Assembly (NCBI GenBank): GCA_009801085.1
Contig: VNWV01000001.1
Coordinates: 5,828,001-5,892,000 of the forward strand
Origin: Lasiodiplodia sp. COLG20
Lineage: Eukaryota > Ascomycota > Dothideomycetes > Botryosphaeriales > Botryosphaeriaceae
Direction: 5' to 3'
Length of the DNA stretch: 64,000 nt
A program made the position numbers and the translations under genes. The notes beneath the pieces were generated by a model. It saw nothing but the letters and a program-made list of their open reading frames with translations. It was not told the DNA's origin and made no database searches. Shown here one piece after another: positions 30,836 to 41,647 of the stretch (position 1 is its first letter; each line of letters begins with the position of its first letter).

Positions 30836-33010
30836 ATGAGAAATCCTGCGGTACTCCTATCCGGGGCGTCGCTTGCCTGCGGACTCCAATTGCTTCCACC
30901 AGCACCAGGCCACGCAAACGGCAGCGGATCATTCAACCTCGCATCGGCTCCCAAATCCATTTATATCGACAGCGCCTTTGCATCAATTGCAGACTCGCAC
31001 GGCTTGACTCTAATCCCACCCACAGCTCTTGAGTTTTCAGCGGCGTTCCAGCAGGATCTGTCTGAACTGTTTGGCGCCAATTGGACTCTGCAGCAGGTCA
31101 ACGGCATCCCAAGCAATGGCACCGGCATCTTTCTGGGCGCCTTCACCGGCAACAGCTCCCAGCTGACTTATGAGAATGGGACACCCACGGAAGAAGGCTA
31201 TGAGCTCAGCATATCCAGCGACCGTGTCTATATCGGCGGTGCAGGTGCCCGAGGTATGTGGTGGGGGACGCGCACCCTCCTCCAGCAGCTGCTTCTCTCC
31301 AACGGCACTCTCCCTGCCACGAGCATTGTCGACGCTCCAGCATATGCCACCCGGGGCTTCATGCTTGATGCAGGCCGGAAATACTACGCTCCATCATTCT
31401 TGAAAGAGCTGTGCACCTACGCGTCGTTCTTCAAGCTCTCCGAGTTCCACTACCATTTGAGCGACAACTACCCCTTGAACCGTGGCCATAACGAAACATG
31501 GAATGAAGTATATTCGCACTTCTCGCTTCTCCCAGAAGATGAATCTTTGCACGGAATCATCGAGCGACCCAATGAAACCCTCTCCCGGGCGGATTTCACC
31601 GATTTCCAGCAGCATTGTGCCGCTCACGGGGTGACGGTGATTCCGGAAATCGAAGCACCCGGCCACTGCCTGTACTTGACCAAATGGAAGCCAGAGATGG
31701 CCCTCGACAAAAAGGACCTGCTGAATCTATCTCATCCGGAAGCCATCCCGACAGTCAAGCGCATCTGGTCCGAATTCCTACCATGGTTCAGCACGAAAGA
31801 GGTGCACATCGGCGCTGACGAGTACGACTCGACGCTCGCCGACGACTACATCAAATTCGTCAACGAGATGTCCTCCTACATCCAGTCCACTTCCAACAAG
31901 ACAATCAGAATCTGGGGCACCTACGAGCCGTCCGAGAACCTCACCATCTCCAAGGACGTCATCATCCAACACTGGCAATACGGCCAATCCGACCCGGTCC
32001 AGCTCTACACCGACGGCTACAGCCTCATCAACTCGGAAGACTGGTGGGCCTACATGTCCCTCAAGAACGACCACATGCCCATCAACCCGGCGCCGTACCC
32101 GCAGTTCTTCAACACCACCCGCGTCCTCAACTTCGCCGACGAGCCGGGCTGGCAGTGGACGCCGGCCGACTTCAACCCGGTCAACACGACGCAGCAGCTG
32201 CCCGCCGGCGCCCGCGGCAACAAGGGCGCCATCCTCGCCGCCTGGAACGACAACGGGCCCGACGCCACGACGCAGCTGGAAGCCTACTACGCCATGCGCG
32301 CCGGCATCCCGCTCGTCGCCGCCCGCGCCTGGAGCGGCGCCCGCGGACCTAACGTCACCGCCTCGACTCTGTCCGCCACCGTCGACTACCTCGCCCCACG
32401 CATCCCGGGCCAGAACCTCGACCGCCGCATTCAAGCCCCCAGCACCACCAACGGCACCACCACGCTCTTCTCCTGGACCCGCCCGGCCACCACCACCACC
32501 AGCAACTCCACCACCATCAACGCGCGCGGCGGTGGAAGCGTCGGCCTCCCGCACACCCTGCACCTCACTGCTACCGGCCCCTTCACTCTGCGCGGGCCAG
32601 ACACAGCGCTCAGCCTGACCGCCAACGGCTCGCTCGTCTACACCACCGCCGACGGGTGGCCGTACCCGCTGCGCAGCGTCTCCGAAAGCTCAGCGCTCGA
32701 CCTCGATCCGGGCCACCCGGGCCGCATCTGGGTCAACGATACGATGTCGACGCACGAGCCGGTGGCGATCGGGCAAGTGAGTGACAGTGATCCAGTGGAC
32801 GTGACGGTAGCGACGGACGTGCTGGGCGGGAGCAGGGTGTGGGTGGATGGCGAGTTCAGGGGGAGGTTCGAGGTGTTTGTGTTTGGTGGGCGGAATCTGC
32901 AGTTTAGCTGGAGTCAGATGGCGTTTGTGGCGCCCATCGGAGAAGTTGAGGGAGCGGGGTTGATTGGGTTGAGCGTAGAGGAGGGAGTGAGGATTCTTGG
33001 TAGTGGATAG
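30836..33010 (+). CDS. Secreted beta-N-acetylhexosaminidase, GH20 family, with C-terminal extension
   Basis: Removes terminal GlcNAc/GalNAc from chitin oligomers or glycoproteins. 724 residues, single exon, with a signal peptide of about 26 residues. An N-terminal GH20b-like domain (about 35-160) precedes the TIM barrel ('YATRGFMLDAGRKYYAPSFL', 'LSEFHYHLSDN', 'GVTVIPEIEAPGHCLYLTKW'). The catalytic pair is D328-E329 in 'VHIGADEYDS', with 'WGTYEP' and 'ILAAWNDNGPDATTQLEAYY' later. The barrel ends near residue 525. The final 200 residues form a Thr-rich linker and a beta-rich domain ending 'GLIGLSVEEGVRILGSG' that is not part of typical fungal GH20 enzymes. TAG and TGA stops follow in tandem. 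Confidence 0.92.
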   Translation: MRNPAVLLSGASLACGLQLLPPAPGHANGSGSFNLASAPKSIYIDSAFASIADSHGLTLIPPTALEFSAAFQQDLSELFGANWTLQQVNGIPSNGTGIFLGAFTGNSSQLTYENGTPTEEGYELSISSDRVYIGGAGARGMWWGTRTLLQQLLLSNGTLPATSIVDAPAYATRGFMLDAGRKYYAPSFLKELCTYASFFKLSEFHYHLSDNYPLNRGHNETWNEVYSHFSLLPEDESLHGIIERPNETLSRADFTDFQQHCAAHGVTVIPEIEAPGHCLYLTKWKPEMALDKKDLLNLSHPEAIPTVKRIWSEFLPWFSTKEVHIGADEYDSTLADDYIKFVNEMSSYIQSTSNKTIRIWGTYEPSENLTISKDVIIQHWQYGQSDPVQLYTDGYSLINSEDWWAYMSLKNDHMPINPAPYPQFFNTTRVLNFADEPGWQWTPADFNPVNTTQQLPAGARGNKGAILAAWNDNGPDATTQLEAYYAMRAGIPLVAARAWSGARGPNVTASTLSATVDYLAPRIPGQNLDRRIQAPSTTNGTTTLFSWTRPATTTTSNSTTINARGGGSVGLPHTLHLTATGPFTLRGPDTALSLTANGSLVYTTADGWPYPLRSVSESSALDLDPGHPGRIWVNDTMSTHEPVAIGQVSDSDPVDVTVATDVLGGSRVWVDGEFRGRFEVFVFGGRNLQFSWSQMAFVAPIGEVEGAGLIGLSVEEGVRILGSG

Positions 33011-33489
33011 TGAGAAGGTGCTGGCGAGAAGGGCTGGGGAAAAAAAAAAAAAAGGTGCGACCGCTGTAGCGAGAATCCGTCCGGGGCTGAAGATGTTGTA
33101 GCCATGTTCATTTTACAATCTGTACATATTAGTCATGCATATCTAAATTCTCTGACGGAACTACCGTTACGTACCTCTTCCGCCATACCAAAGGCGCTAC
33201 CGGTGTCATCGTAGAGCGAGATGATATATCGAAGAGACTAACCTAAACCCAATGGGCATCAATATCAATAGAGAGAGTAGATAGCGAGGGCGGACATGAT
33301 TCCGCGAATACATTTAGACTAAGTGGTGTTACTTCATCGAGGATATATCTATACTACAAGAGTGGCGTGCCATTCCAGCCATTTACCCAGCAAACCAAGC
33401 CGATCAAAAGCTTTTCCGAAGAGTCGAGATCCCATATCCATACTTCTACAACCCAACCCCTACTCTGCACAGCTTCTTACCATTCACTC
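33011..33489. other. Convergent intergenic region
   Basis: 479 bp between GH20 and RSM22; includes a run of 14 A at 33040-33053 just after the GH20 stop. Nothing else recognised. Confidence 0.45.
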
Positions 33490-36108
33490 TCAAAGATCGT
33501 CATCTTCATCGTTCGCCTCCCTCTCCATGTCCCTCCTCTCCCTCTCCATCCGCCTCGTCTCCTTCCCCTTCTTCCAATTCTTGCCCCTCTCTCTCTTCAA
33601 CTTGGCCTTATCCCGCTTGTTCAGCTTCGTCTTCTCCTCGTCCCGCACCACGCTCGCCATGATCTTGCCCGTCGCGGCGGCCGGGCCTGCACCGCCGCCG
33701 CCGTCCTTCCTGCCCAGTCGCACCGTCCGCGGCACCCGCGTCGCCGCGCCCAGCGCCCACAGGTCGCCCCACCGGCTCTTGCGCGCGTCGCGGTACGCCT
33801 GCCGCCCGAAGCTGCGCGGCACCGTCCAGCGCTCGAGCCGGCCGGCCGGCGTGCAGACGTCGAGGATGACGTGGCCGCGGCGCTTGAGCGGCGGCAGGAT
33901 CATGCGCGGGAGAGACAGCATGAGCTGGGTGGCCTCGCCGTAATCCTCTTCCTCCTCCTGTTCTTCTTCTTCTGCTGCTGCTTCCTCCGCAACCTCTTGT
34001 GCGGTTGCTGCTACATCCGAGTCGTGTACGGTAGCGGCGACCTCGCCTGGCTGAGTGTCCGTGACCTCGACATCCGCGTCATCGACATCGTCCAACTCCG
34101 CCAGCGGGTTCCGATGTCTGTCGCCCAAGCCCTCGAACGCCCTGAGTACCGCCTCCTCGCCCTGCAGCACGCCTTCCTCTCCTCTCCTCATATCGCTACC
34201 CCGGCGTACTGCGAGGTAGCTGAACTGCACATCCTCGTGATTCCTGTCTTTCGCGCCCAGAAGCTTCTGTAAGTACGGCGGTCTGATGAACCTCTGCTTG
34301 AAGTAGCAAAAGTCCTTCCTGTTCCTGCTGATGCCCGGAATCGTGTACATGGGGCATCCGGCATGATTTGTGCACGGCGCAACGATCATGCCTTCTTCCT
34401 TTTTCGCAACACGGGCCTTGTTAGACTGGTCGAGGTGATTCAAGGGCTGGGTCTCGACGTGAGTGGCACCGGGGCTCGCGATGTGGTTGTCGAGCAGGAG
34501 GGCTCGGGCGCCGGCGATGACTTCGAAGCCGCGCGGGAGGCCCTTTTCCATCAGGACCAGCACACCGCCACGCGGGTCGAGTAAGGACCAAAGTTTCTGG
34601 ACCATGGATTTGCGCATGTAGTCTTCATGCAGAGACCACAAGGCATGAGGCGCGATGATGATGTCGTAAACCTTGCGTGCTTTGGGGCCAACCTTCTCAC
34701 CAGCAAGGATGGCATCCGGGAGGCGAGGGAGGAAGGTCGTGTTCTCAAGGAAATGGGAAGCGCGACGGCGCATGGTGTCGGAGCCAGTGATGACGGACGC
34801 CTTGCCAACTGGAGCGGCGGTGGACTCGGACGAGCCGGAAGCTTCTTGCATCCGCTCCCACTCTGCCTTGAGAATCTCGCGCCAGGCCATGACGGCAGCA
34901 CCACCGGAGCTGGCATCAAGGATTAGAGGGCCGCCCTGCTTCTTGAGAAGACCTTCTATCCACTCAGTACCCAGACGCTTGCGGACCTCAACGAGGATGC
35001 TTGTAACAGCGGCGTACGTGCCGGGCATGATAGCTGCCAGATACGAATCTCCCTCCATGGGCGACATGCTTAGCTGCGACGGTTCCAGTGGTATGGGCTT
35101 CTGCACCAGCTCGCCACCCATCGGTCGTGGTGTCGCTGTCGAATGCGGTAGCCTGTGTCCTCCGTACAGCCGCTGCGACACCTCCGCCAGATGCTTCTTA
35201 TTGGCGGCGGCCAATATCTCCGACACAGGCTCAACAAACTCCCGCTTCGGCAGCTGAAGTGTCGTAGGCCTTGTGGTGAACCTCCCCACGAAGGTCAACG
35301 GATGTGTCCTGATTTCATCCGCCGATGCCCCACCCTCTTCCCATTCTTCGCCCTCTTCCTCCTCTCCCTCCACCTCCATAGCCTCCAGCCGCTCCGCCAA
35401 CGAATCTTCATCTTCCAGCACCTCCCCCTGCTGGACCACCCGTCCACTATCCGGCGCCCCGTAATAGTACTCCACCTCCTCCAGCTTCCCGCTCCTACCC
35501 TCCACCCAAAGCGTATCCGGCATCCTTTCTCCCTCGCCAGACTCCTCGTACTGCTGCTGCTGAGCCTCGGCCTCAGCCTTCAGCTCCTCCTCGGGCGCTA
35601 TCCGCAGCGGGGAACCGTACAGCCGCTCGTACACGACGAACTCCTCATGCGAAAGCAGCGCCTCGGGCAGAACCTCGCCATAAGCCTGGCGCGCCTCTCG
35701 CGCCGCGGCCTCGAGCTGGGCATACGTCTTCTTGACGTGCGCTTCCTCCCCACCATCGCCCTCCTGTTGCCATCCTTCGTTCTCGCCCGCACCATCCCCT
35801 TCTGCCCCGGCCTGTCCTTGTTCATTCGGCGTGGAGGGGTCTTCGGCGTCGTTCGTCGATCGTGGCTGTTCGTTGTAGTCTCGACTCGAGGCGGAGAAGT
35901 GGCGGGGATGCGATGATGATAGCGTGGGTGTCGGAGGAGCGCTCAATCGCATGCGCTTGTGCAGGCTCGCCCTGCTGCTTGCGGACCACGTCCTGCTCCC
36001 AGCATCTAAGGCGGTGGAGCTGGTGCGCAGCTTCGACCGGCAAGCCGTGCAGATGGACTGCAACGGGCGCGCAGAGAGCATTGCGGCTTTCGTCGTGTGA
36101 CTGGACAC
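33490..36108 (-). CDS. RSM22: Mitochondrial small-subunit assembly factor Rsm22 (METTL17-like)
   Basis: 872 residues, single exon. Rsm22/METTL17 binds the maturing mitoribosomal small subunit. The N-terminus ('ARPLQSICTACRSKLRTSS') is a plausible mitochondrial targeting sequence, followed by an acidic low-complexity region. The methyltransferase-like fold begins near 'YLAAIMPGTYAAVTSILVEV' and includes 'LILDASSGGAAVMAWREIL' and 'YDIIIAPHALWSL'. Four cysteines match the reported METTL17 Fe-S site: C579 and C585 ('CTNHAGCPMY'), C601 ('KDFCYFKQRF') and C752 ('ILDVCTPAGRLERW'). An acidic insertion (about 690-720) separates the last one. The C-terminus is strongly Lys/Arg-rich, fitting rRNA contact. 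Confidence 0.92.
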   Translation of the reverse strand: MSSHTTKAAMLSARPLQSICTACRSKLRTSSTALDAGSRTWSASSRASLHKRMRLSAPPTPTLSSSHPRHFSASSRDYNEQPRSTNDAEDPSTPNEQGQAGAEGDGAGENEGWQQEGDGGEEAHVKKTYAQLEAAAREARQAYGEVLPEALLSHEEFVVYERLYGSPLRIAPEEELKAEAEAQQQQYEESGEGERMPDTLWVEGRSGKLEEVEYYYGAPDSGRVVQQGEVLEDEDSLAERLEAMEVEGEEEEGEEWEEGGASADEIRTHPLTFVGRFTTRPTTLQLPKREFVEPVSEILAAANKKHLAEVSQRLYGGHRLPHSTATPRPMGGELVQKPIPLEPSQLSMSPMEGDSYLAAIMPGTYAAVTSILVEVRKRLGTEWIEGLLKKQGGPLILDASSGGAAVMAWREILKAEWERMQEASGSSESTAAPVGKASVITGSDTMRRRASHFLENTTFLPRLPDAILAGEKVGPKARKVYDIIIAPHALWSLHEDYMRKSMVQKLWSLLDPRGGVLVLMEKGLPRGFEVIAGARALLLDNHIASPGATHVETQPLNHLDQSNKARVAKKEEGMIVAPCTNHAGCPMYTIPGISRNRKDFCYFKQRFIRPPYLQKLLGAKDRNHEDVQFSYLAVRRGSDMRRGEEGVLQGEEAVLRAFEGLGDRHRNPLAELDDVDDADVEVTDTQPGEVAATVHDSDVAATAQEVAEEAAAEEEEQEEEEDYGEATQLMLSLPRMILPPLKRRGHVILDVCTPAGRLERWTVPRSFGRQAYRDARKSRWGDLWALGAATRVPRTVRLGRKDGGGGAGPAAATGKIMASVVRDEEKTKLNKRDKAKLKRERGKNWKKGKETRRMERERRDMEREANDEDDDL

Positions 36109-37379
36109 TGAATTCGCTCAAATCTGGGGGAATTGGGCTCGAGTTTGGCGAGAAATAACTCCGCCAGCTGTGTTGGCCGAGCTTCTCGCCGCACTCAGCA
36201 GAGGTGAGGTTGGCGGGAATCTTTTTGGAAGCCCAGAGCTGTGGCGGCAAATCAACGGACGGGTTTTGTTAAGCTTTTTTGAGTCAGCCGGCAGATCGCC
36301 TGCCAGCTACATTCACGGCACATGAGTCGCGCCTTTCCCTCCTACGTTTTAATTGTCCGGAAGCGCTAATTTTCAACGGTGCAACGGCTTGACAGCCTTC
36401 GTGTAGGTCATTTGGCAGCGGGACTTGATCATCACGTGTCACTGCGGTTCGCACTATTTTAGAAAGAAAACCGATTCTGTGAATGACTAAAGAGAGCACT
36501 AATAACCACTTCCGTCTCAGGGCACTTCTCCAACAGGCAGGTCCTCCCTTCAGCGTCACTCAACTGTTCTTCCGTCCAAGCATCATGGTGTGCCGGGCGA
36601 AACCAGTCATGCTAGCATTTGGCCATAGATCAAACCCGGTTGTCCGTCTTCCCCGTCCCCCGCGTTCTACGCTCGAAGCGCAGCCCGAATCTGTCTTTCA
36701 ATTTGTTGTGATCGTCCCCTTGTGTAAACGCAAAACCTCCCCAGAAGCAGACACTGTGCCGGAAATTTGTAGACCATCGAAGTAGAAAAAAGCAGAGTAG
36801 CATCGAAAGGAAAGAGTCCAAGGAAAGAGTGTAAAGGGAAATTAGTTCAGCCGCAGACAAAAGCACGAAAAAGAAAAGAGGAGTGCAATCTGAGATCCCG
36901 TAGCAGGATATGACCAGTGCCAAATCGGTAGTCCGTCCGACGGTGCGAGTCGTCTTTTCCGAGCTTGTCGAGAGCATAACTCGCTTTCTGCCAGATGAAC
37001 CGTCCTTATGGATCCCCGTGCAAAACCTTTCCACTGCCGCTGACGCGAGCGTGCATGAGTACTATGCAAAGACCCGGCCGGCGTACCCGAAGCGTGGAGC
37101 ACCGAGACCGACCGGAATGCCTTTGCCAGATGGGATGCTGACGGGCCGAGATTGAGCGTAGGTCGAGATCGGTCTAATAAGAGCAAACCGAACAAACAAG
37201 AGATAGGAGCTGAGAGTGAACAAAAGTCTCCGCCGTCCAATTGTGGCGACACATAAGGACGGCGAGGCCGCGTTTCCCGATGTTGACCAGAGTGCCATCA
37301 GAGTAACCGCGCCTTCCGACTGATGTCACAAAAGAGATGATGATTGATGATGCCTAGCCCGGGCTGTCTCAGTCATTCA
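36109..37379. other. Intergenic region, RSM22 promoter and CK1 3' flank
   Basis: 1.27 kb between two minus-strand genes. Several open frames of 90-135 codons exist on both strands, but none has a recognisable motif or a supporting splice or promoter structure. Confidence 0.45.
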
Positions 37380-38822
37380 TCAGTAGCCGGCCTGGTACTG
37401 GTCAGCACCGCCGCGCTTGGAAGAACGCAATTGCCTAGCATGCCCGTGTTAGCAAAGAAAACTGTACACCCCCCGCGCCAGGCGTCGTCGCACTAAAGCC
37501 GCAGAGGAAAGAGCCCTTACAAGGATGGATAATATCGTTAAACTCACATTCCGGTGCCACCTTCGCGAGGGTTGACGGGGCCACGGCGCTTGTCGGTGAC
37601 GGCACCAGTAGCTGCAGTCTGACCGGCGGTGGCGGCAGCGGTGTTGGTAACGTGGCGGCCACGGGCCTTGTCGTCGTCCTCAGGGCCGGCCTGGTTGCCG
37701 GCAGCCTGGGCAATGGCCTGGGCGTTCTTCTGGTACTTGTAGACGGTCCAGTCGAAGACGTAGTCGTACTGGAAGCCCTCGCGGACGAACAGGTCGCGGA
37801 AGATCTTGCGCAGGTAGGAGTAGTCCGGCTTGTCATCGAAGCGGAGCGACCTGGTGTAGTTCAGGTAGATGGCAAACTCGTTGGGGAAGCCACGGCAAAG
37901 GACCTCGGTAGGGGTGGTCATCTTCTTCTCCATGATGCGGTCGTACTTCTGCTTCTTGGTGGCAGCCTTCAGGCCCTGCCACGGGAGGGAGCCACGGCAG
38001 AAGTACAGCATAACGTAGCCCAGGGACTCCATGTCATCACGGCGGGACTGCTCAACACCCAGGTGAGTGTTGATGGAAGCGTAACGGGCAGTACCGGTAA
38101 GGTTCTTGTTCTCCCTGTACGGAATGTGGAAGTGGGTCTTGGGGTCACGGTACTTCTTGGCCAGACCAAAGTCGATAACATTGACCTGGTTGCCACGCTT
38201 GCCGATGCCCATCAGGAAGTTGTCGGGCTTGATATCACGGTGGATGAACGACTTGGCGTGGATGTACTCGATGCGGGAGATGAGCTGGTCGGCGAGGAGC
38301 AGGACGGTCTTCAGCGAGAACTTGCGGTTGCAGAAGTTGAACAGGTCCTCCAAGCTGGGGCCGAGAAGATCCAGGACCATGGCGTTGTAGTCGCACTCGG
38401 TGCCGAACCAGCGGACGAAGGGGATACCAACGCCGCCGGCGAGCGACTTGTAGACGCGAGCCTCATATTCGAGCTGGGGGTGCTTGGCCTAGACGCTCTC
38501 AAGCTTGATGGCGATCTCCTCTCCCGAGATGATGTTGGTACCTAGCACGGAGTCAGACAGGAGTTTGGCGGCGAGCGGCGTCGAGGAAACGCACCGAGGT
38601 AGATGTCACCGAAGGAGCCGCTACCGATCTTGCGGCCAATGCGGTATTTGTTACCGACGCGAAGATCCTGCAGCGAGGTTGTTAGAGGCTTCAGAGTTTT
38701 GCGTGGGTGGCAAGCTGCAGGGTGAGGCTCGGGCTGGGTGCGGCGGCAGCGGAGGGCGCTGCAGCGGGCGGAGCCATCTCAACAGATTGCAGAGACAGGG
38801 GAAAACTCACCATGGTCGTCAT
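37380..38822 (-). CDS. hhp1: Casein kinase I (Hhp1/Hrr25 class) with in-frame TAG at codon 46
   Basis: CK1 delta/epsilon-type Ser/Thr kinase with roles in DNA repair, vesicle traffic and clock control. Four exons: 38811..38822 (only MTTM), 38595..38667, 37548..38541 and 37380..37434, with introns of 143, 53 and 113 nt; 378 codons including the stop. The kinase core is nearly canonical: '[20 protein letters not shown]', '[16 protein letters not shown]', '[13 protein letters not shown]', '[20 protein letters not shown]'. The tail ends '[17 protein letters not shown]'. Codon 46, just after the ATP-site Lys41 (AIKLESV), is TAG at 38489..38491 where the family has Lys (AAG). Everything around it is intact, so an assembly error is the simplest reading; readthrough or a null allele are alternatives. 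Confidence 0.9.
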
Positions 38823-41647
38823 TGTTCGTTGCGACTACTTGTCAGACAAAGCAGTCGGGTGGGATGGGGTGGTGGATGGGGAGGGTTGGCGGTTGGCGGT
38901 GGTCGTGGGGTTAAGTCCAGCCTGTTGCGGACAAGAGAGCCGGTCAGCAAGGCTTTGCCAGCCAGGCGGTGTGTGTAGGGCCGAGCAGGTGACGGTGGAG
39001 CGACGTGAGGGGGCGGGAAGGGAGCGCGCCGGTCGGAAGTGCCAGCGAGCGACGTGCTTTTGCGGCGGCGGTGCAAGTTTGGGCGGTTGCGAAGTAGGAG
39101 GCTCAGCGGGGGGAGTGACTTACTGATACGGTTTGCGGCGTGTTTGCGGTGGGGACAGTGGGATTGCAACCCGACCGGGCGAGAAGGCAGCACGTGTGTC
39201 GGGGTGGGCGTGAGGAGGCGAGGGCGCCGAGGACGAGAAAAGCCGCTGGTGCAGCGCTGTACACGGAGATCCCAAGAAGGAAGTAGAGGTAGAGAGAGGA
39301 AGAGCGAGGAGGCGGACCGCTCACATAGGCAGTCGCTTCGGCGGCGCGTCAGGTGGTGCAGCACTAGAGCAGCGTGGGAACCTAGAAGGGCCTAAGGGAA
39401 TAAGCGCGGCTGGACGCTGGGCAGCGAACTGAACAGGGCGCAAAAGTGACAACGGCCAAGCCTGTGCTCGCCGGCAAATGGTAATAAGACGCCTACTTGC
39501 GCCCTGCGCCCTGCGCGCGTTGGGAAGTTCATGCCCACCCCCGCCACTGCTCCCCTGTTGGGGAGTAATCTCTCACGGCTTTGCCCAGCGCAGCACAGCA
39601 TGGCGGTGTCGTCGGGCTGCGCTGGCTGTTCCGCCCGCTGCGCCCGGCCGGCTGGGTCTGGCGGCGCCTCGGTGTGCCTTGTTCACACAGCCGGAAAACA
39701 GGATGCAAAAAGGGCGCAGGCGGGCAAATAGTCGTCATCCGCGCAGCGATTGCCGCTCCACCCACGCGCCCATCGCGCGGCCTTCCCTTGCCGCTCAGCT
39801 CAGATTCCCGTCAGCCCGTCGCTGCATGCCCCATTCGGCCGCCCTTTTTATAGCAACGCTGGCCCCTTAAACGCAGAAGCTTAGCCACCGAGGGCGAGTG
39901 AAACTACCGTCAACCCGTTTCCGGCCGCACCACAAAGCCGACTCTCCCGCCGCCGGCCAGCCCTCCTTCTGCGCCACCCCACAATCCGCCTTCCAGAAGC
40001 CCAAGCAAGGCAGCCCATGCCTAAGGGTCCCGCACGGCCTCAGGGTGATTTCCGGCGGCGCGTAGCACAAATAACGAGCGCCTGATAATGACCGGACGGC
40101 CTGCTGACTCCGTATCCAGAACTGGGAGCTTGAATGTAGATTACTGCACAGATATCATGCGTTCTGCGACGCTCGTCGGCATGAAGACCGCAGCGACCAG
40201 AACTGAAAGGGCGCGCTGGATCTAACGTGCGTCACAGCTCCGATCGCAGACAAGCCCCGTTCTTGGCGGGGCCTGCTGCGGAGCGTGTCTCAGCCGTCGG
40301 CAGTGTCTTTAAGCAACCTCTTCGCCCGCCCGCCGTGGTTCGATTACCTGATCACGGCACGCCGGCGTGCTTCTCAGGCGAAAAAAGCAAAACAAACTGC
40401 ACGCATTTTGCCGACTTATGCGTGCCGTGAGCACCCCTAAGCTAGCGCCCTGCGGCCAGGGAGAGATGATTCCAATCCTCCGTCGCCGATGTCTATACCC
40501 GGCTCCATTAATATTGCAACATAGGGGCAGTTGAAGCGTTCGTCCGGACCCGAGTGTGCGATATCAATATGAAGGAATGCGTCTGATCAAACAGTTTCAA
40601 CTCCTCGTTTTATTGCAATACTATGTGACTTCATATCGTCACTTTCCGTTTCTGTCGCCCGCCAGCCACAAGCGCGCGAATCATTCCCCACTTTCGCTAC
40701 TCCAGTCGTATATTTATCGCACTGTCCATCTGCCTATCCAGCCTTTGATCTGATCAAGCCACCGTCGCTCGGTTGCTCTAGATGGCGTCCGCTCGAGCCG
40801 CTGCTGTACACGTCACACGTGCCCATCCCCAGAGCCATTCATCACTGCGCATGCCCAAATCCCCGACCGCCTCCACAATCCGGCCCCGAATTGCTCGCGC
40901 CAAGATCGGCGAACAGCTTTCACTAGTCGCCTGCCAACCATCCTGCCGCTGTAGCAACCGTCCGCACATGTCATGGCACGGCCCTCACCCAATTCGAGGG
41001 CTGGGAAGCGCGGGCCACTGGCCATCAGCCACGCCGCGTATCCTCACAGGTCGCTTACCCGGCATATCTGCTCTGCGAGGCTGGAAGTACTTAAGGATCG
41101 GGATCAATGAAGAAATCGGGTACCGCCCGGGGTTGCGGAAACGGTGTGCATGATCTTTCGAGTTCGAGATCCTACCTCGCGCCAATGACGCTTCATGCAG
41201 GGTGCGTGTTAAGAGGGTCCACGTTTTGGAGACCGCAGCCCGCATGCATATTATGGGCTGTGCCGCCCGTCGTCCGTTTGCAACTCAAGTTTCACAATGT
41301 TGCCTGGCCTCGCGTCGACCCAGGAGCATGATCAGGGATTGAACCAGCGGTGAAAGCGAGAATAAGGTGATCGCGATGAGGCGGAGCACACAAGGGTGCG
41401 GGGAACGGAGAATTCTCACAGGATCTACCGAGCAACGATGACGATGGCATATCTATCGCCGGTCTCCGCCGAGGTAACCAAAGGTATCGAATAGTCCTGG
41501 AAGCTGTTCAGAAGAGTCTCTATTGCTCTCTGACTATGTTTGTAGCCGCGATGCGACCGTGGGCTTTAACACAGGGCCATTTTCTCCATCTAATATGGGT
41601 ATTTATTATACACCCTCTCAACCCTCCGATACTGTTGCTCAGTCGAT
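38823..41647. other. 2.8-kb gene-poor region upstream of CK1
   Basis: GC-rich at 38,850-40,050, with many overlapping open frames on all strands and no recognisable protein. It may be an extended CK1 promoter and 5' leader. From 40,500 it becomes AT-richer and holds the foldback repeat at 40512. The part nearest 41647 is ATP18 3' flank. Confidence 0.5.
40512..40620. repeat. Second foldback-like repeat, related to the one at 13306
   Basis: Terminal TATTGCAA (40512-40519) is repeated inverted as TTGCAATA (40613-40620), with a second inverted pair AGTTGAA (40529-40535) and TTCAACT (40596-40602). The segment 40525-40556 matches the left arm of the 13.3-kb foldback at about 27 of 32 positions, so the two belong to one dispersed family. 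Confidence 0.5.

Noticed and set aside
33040..33053. Run of 14 A after GH20, possible retroposed poly-A tail
   Set aside because: No adjacent target-site duplication or element; more likely a simple homopolymer in the 3' flank.
40335..40350. GGTTCGATTAC resembling a tRNA B-box
   Set aside because: No A-box or cloverleaf could be drawn upstream.
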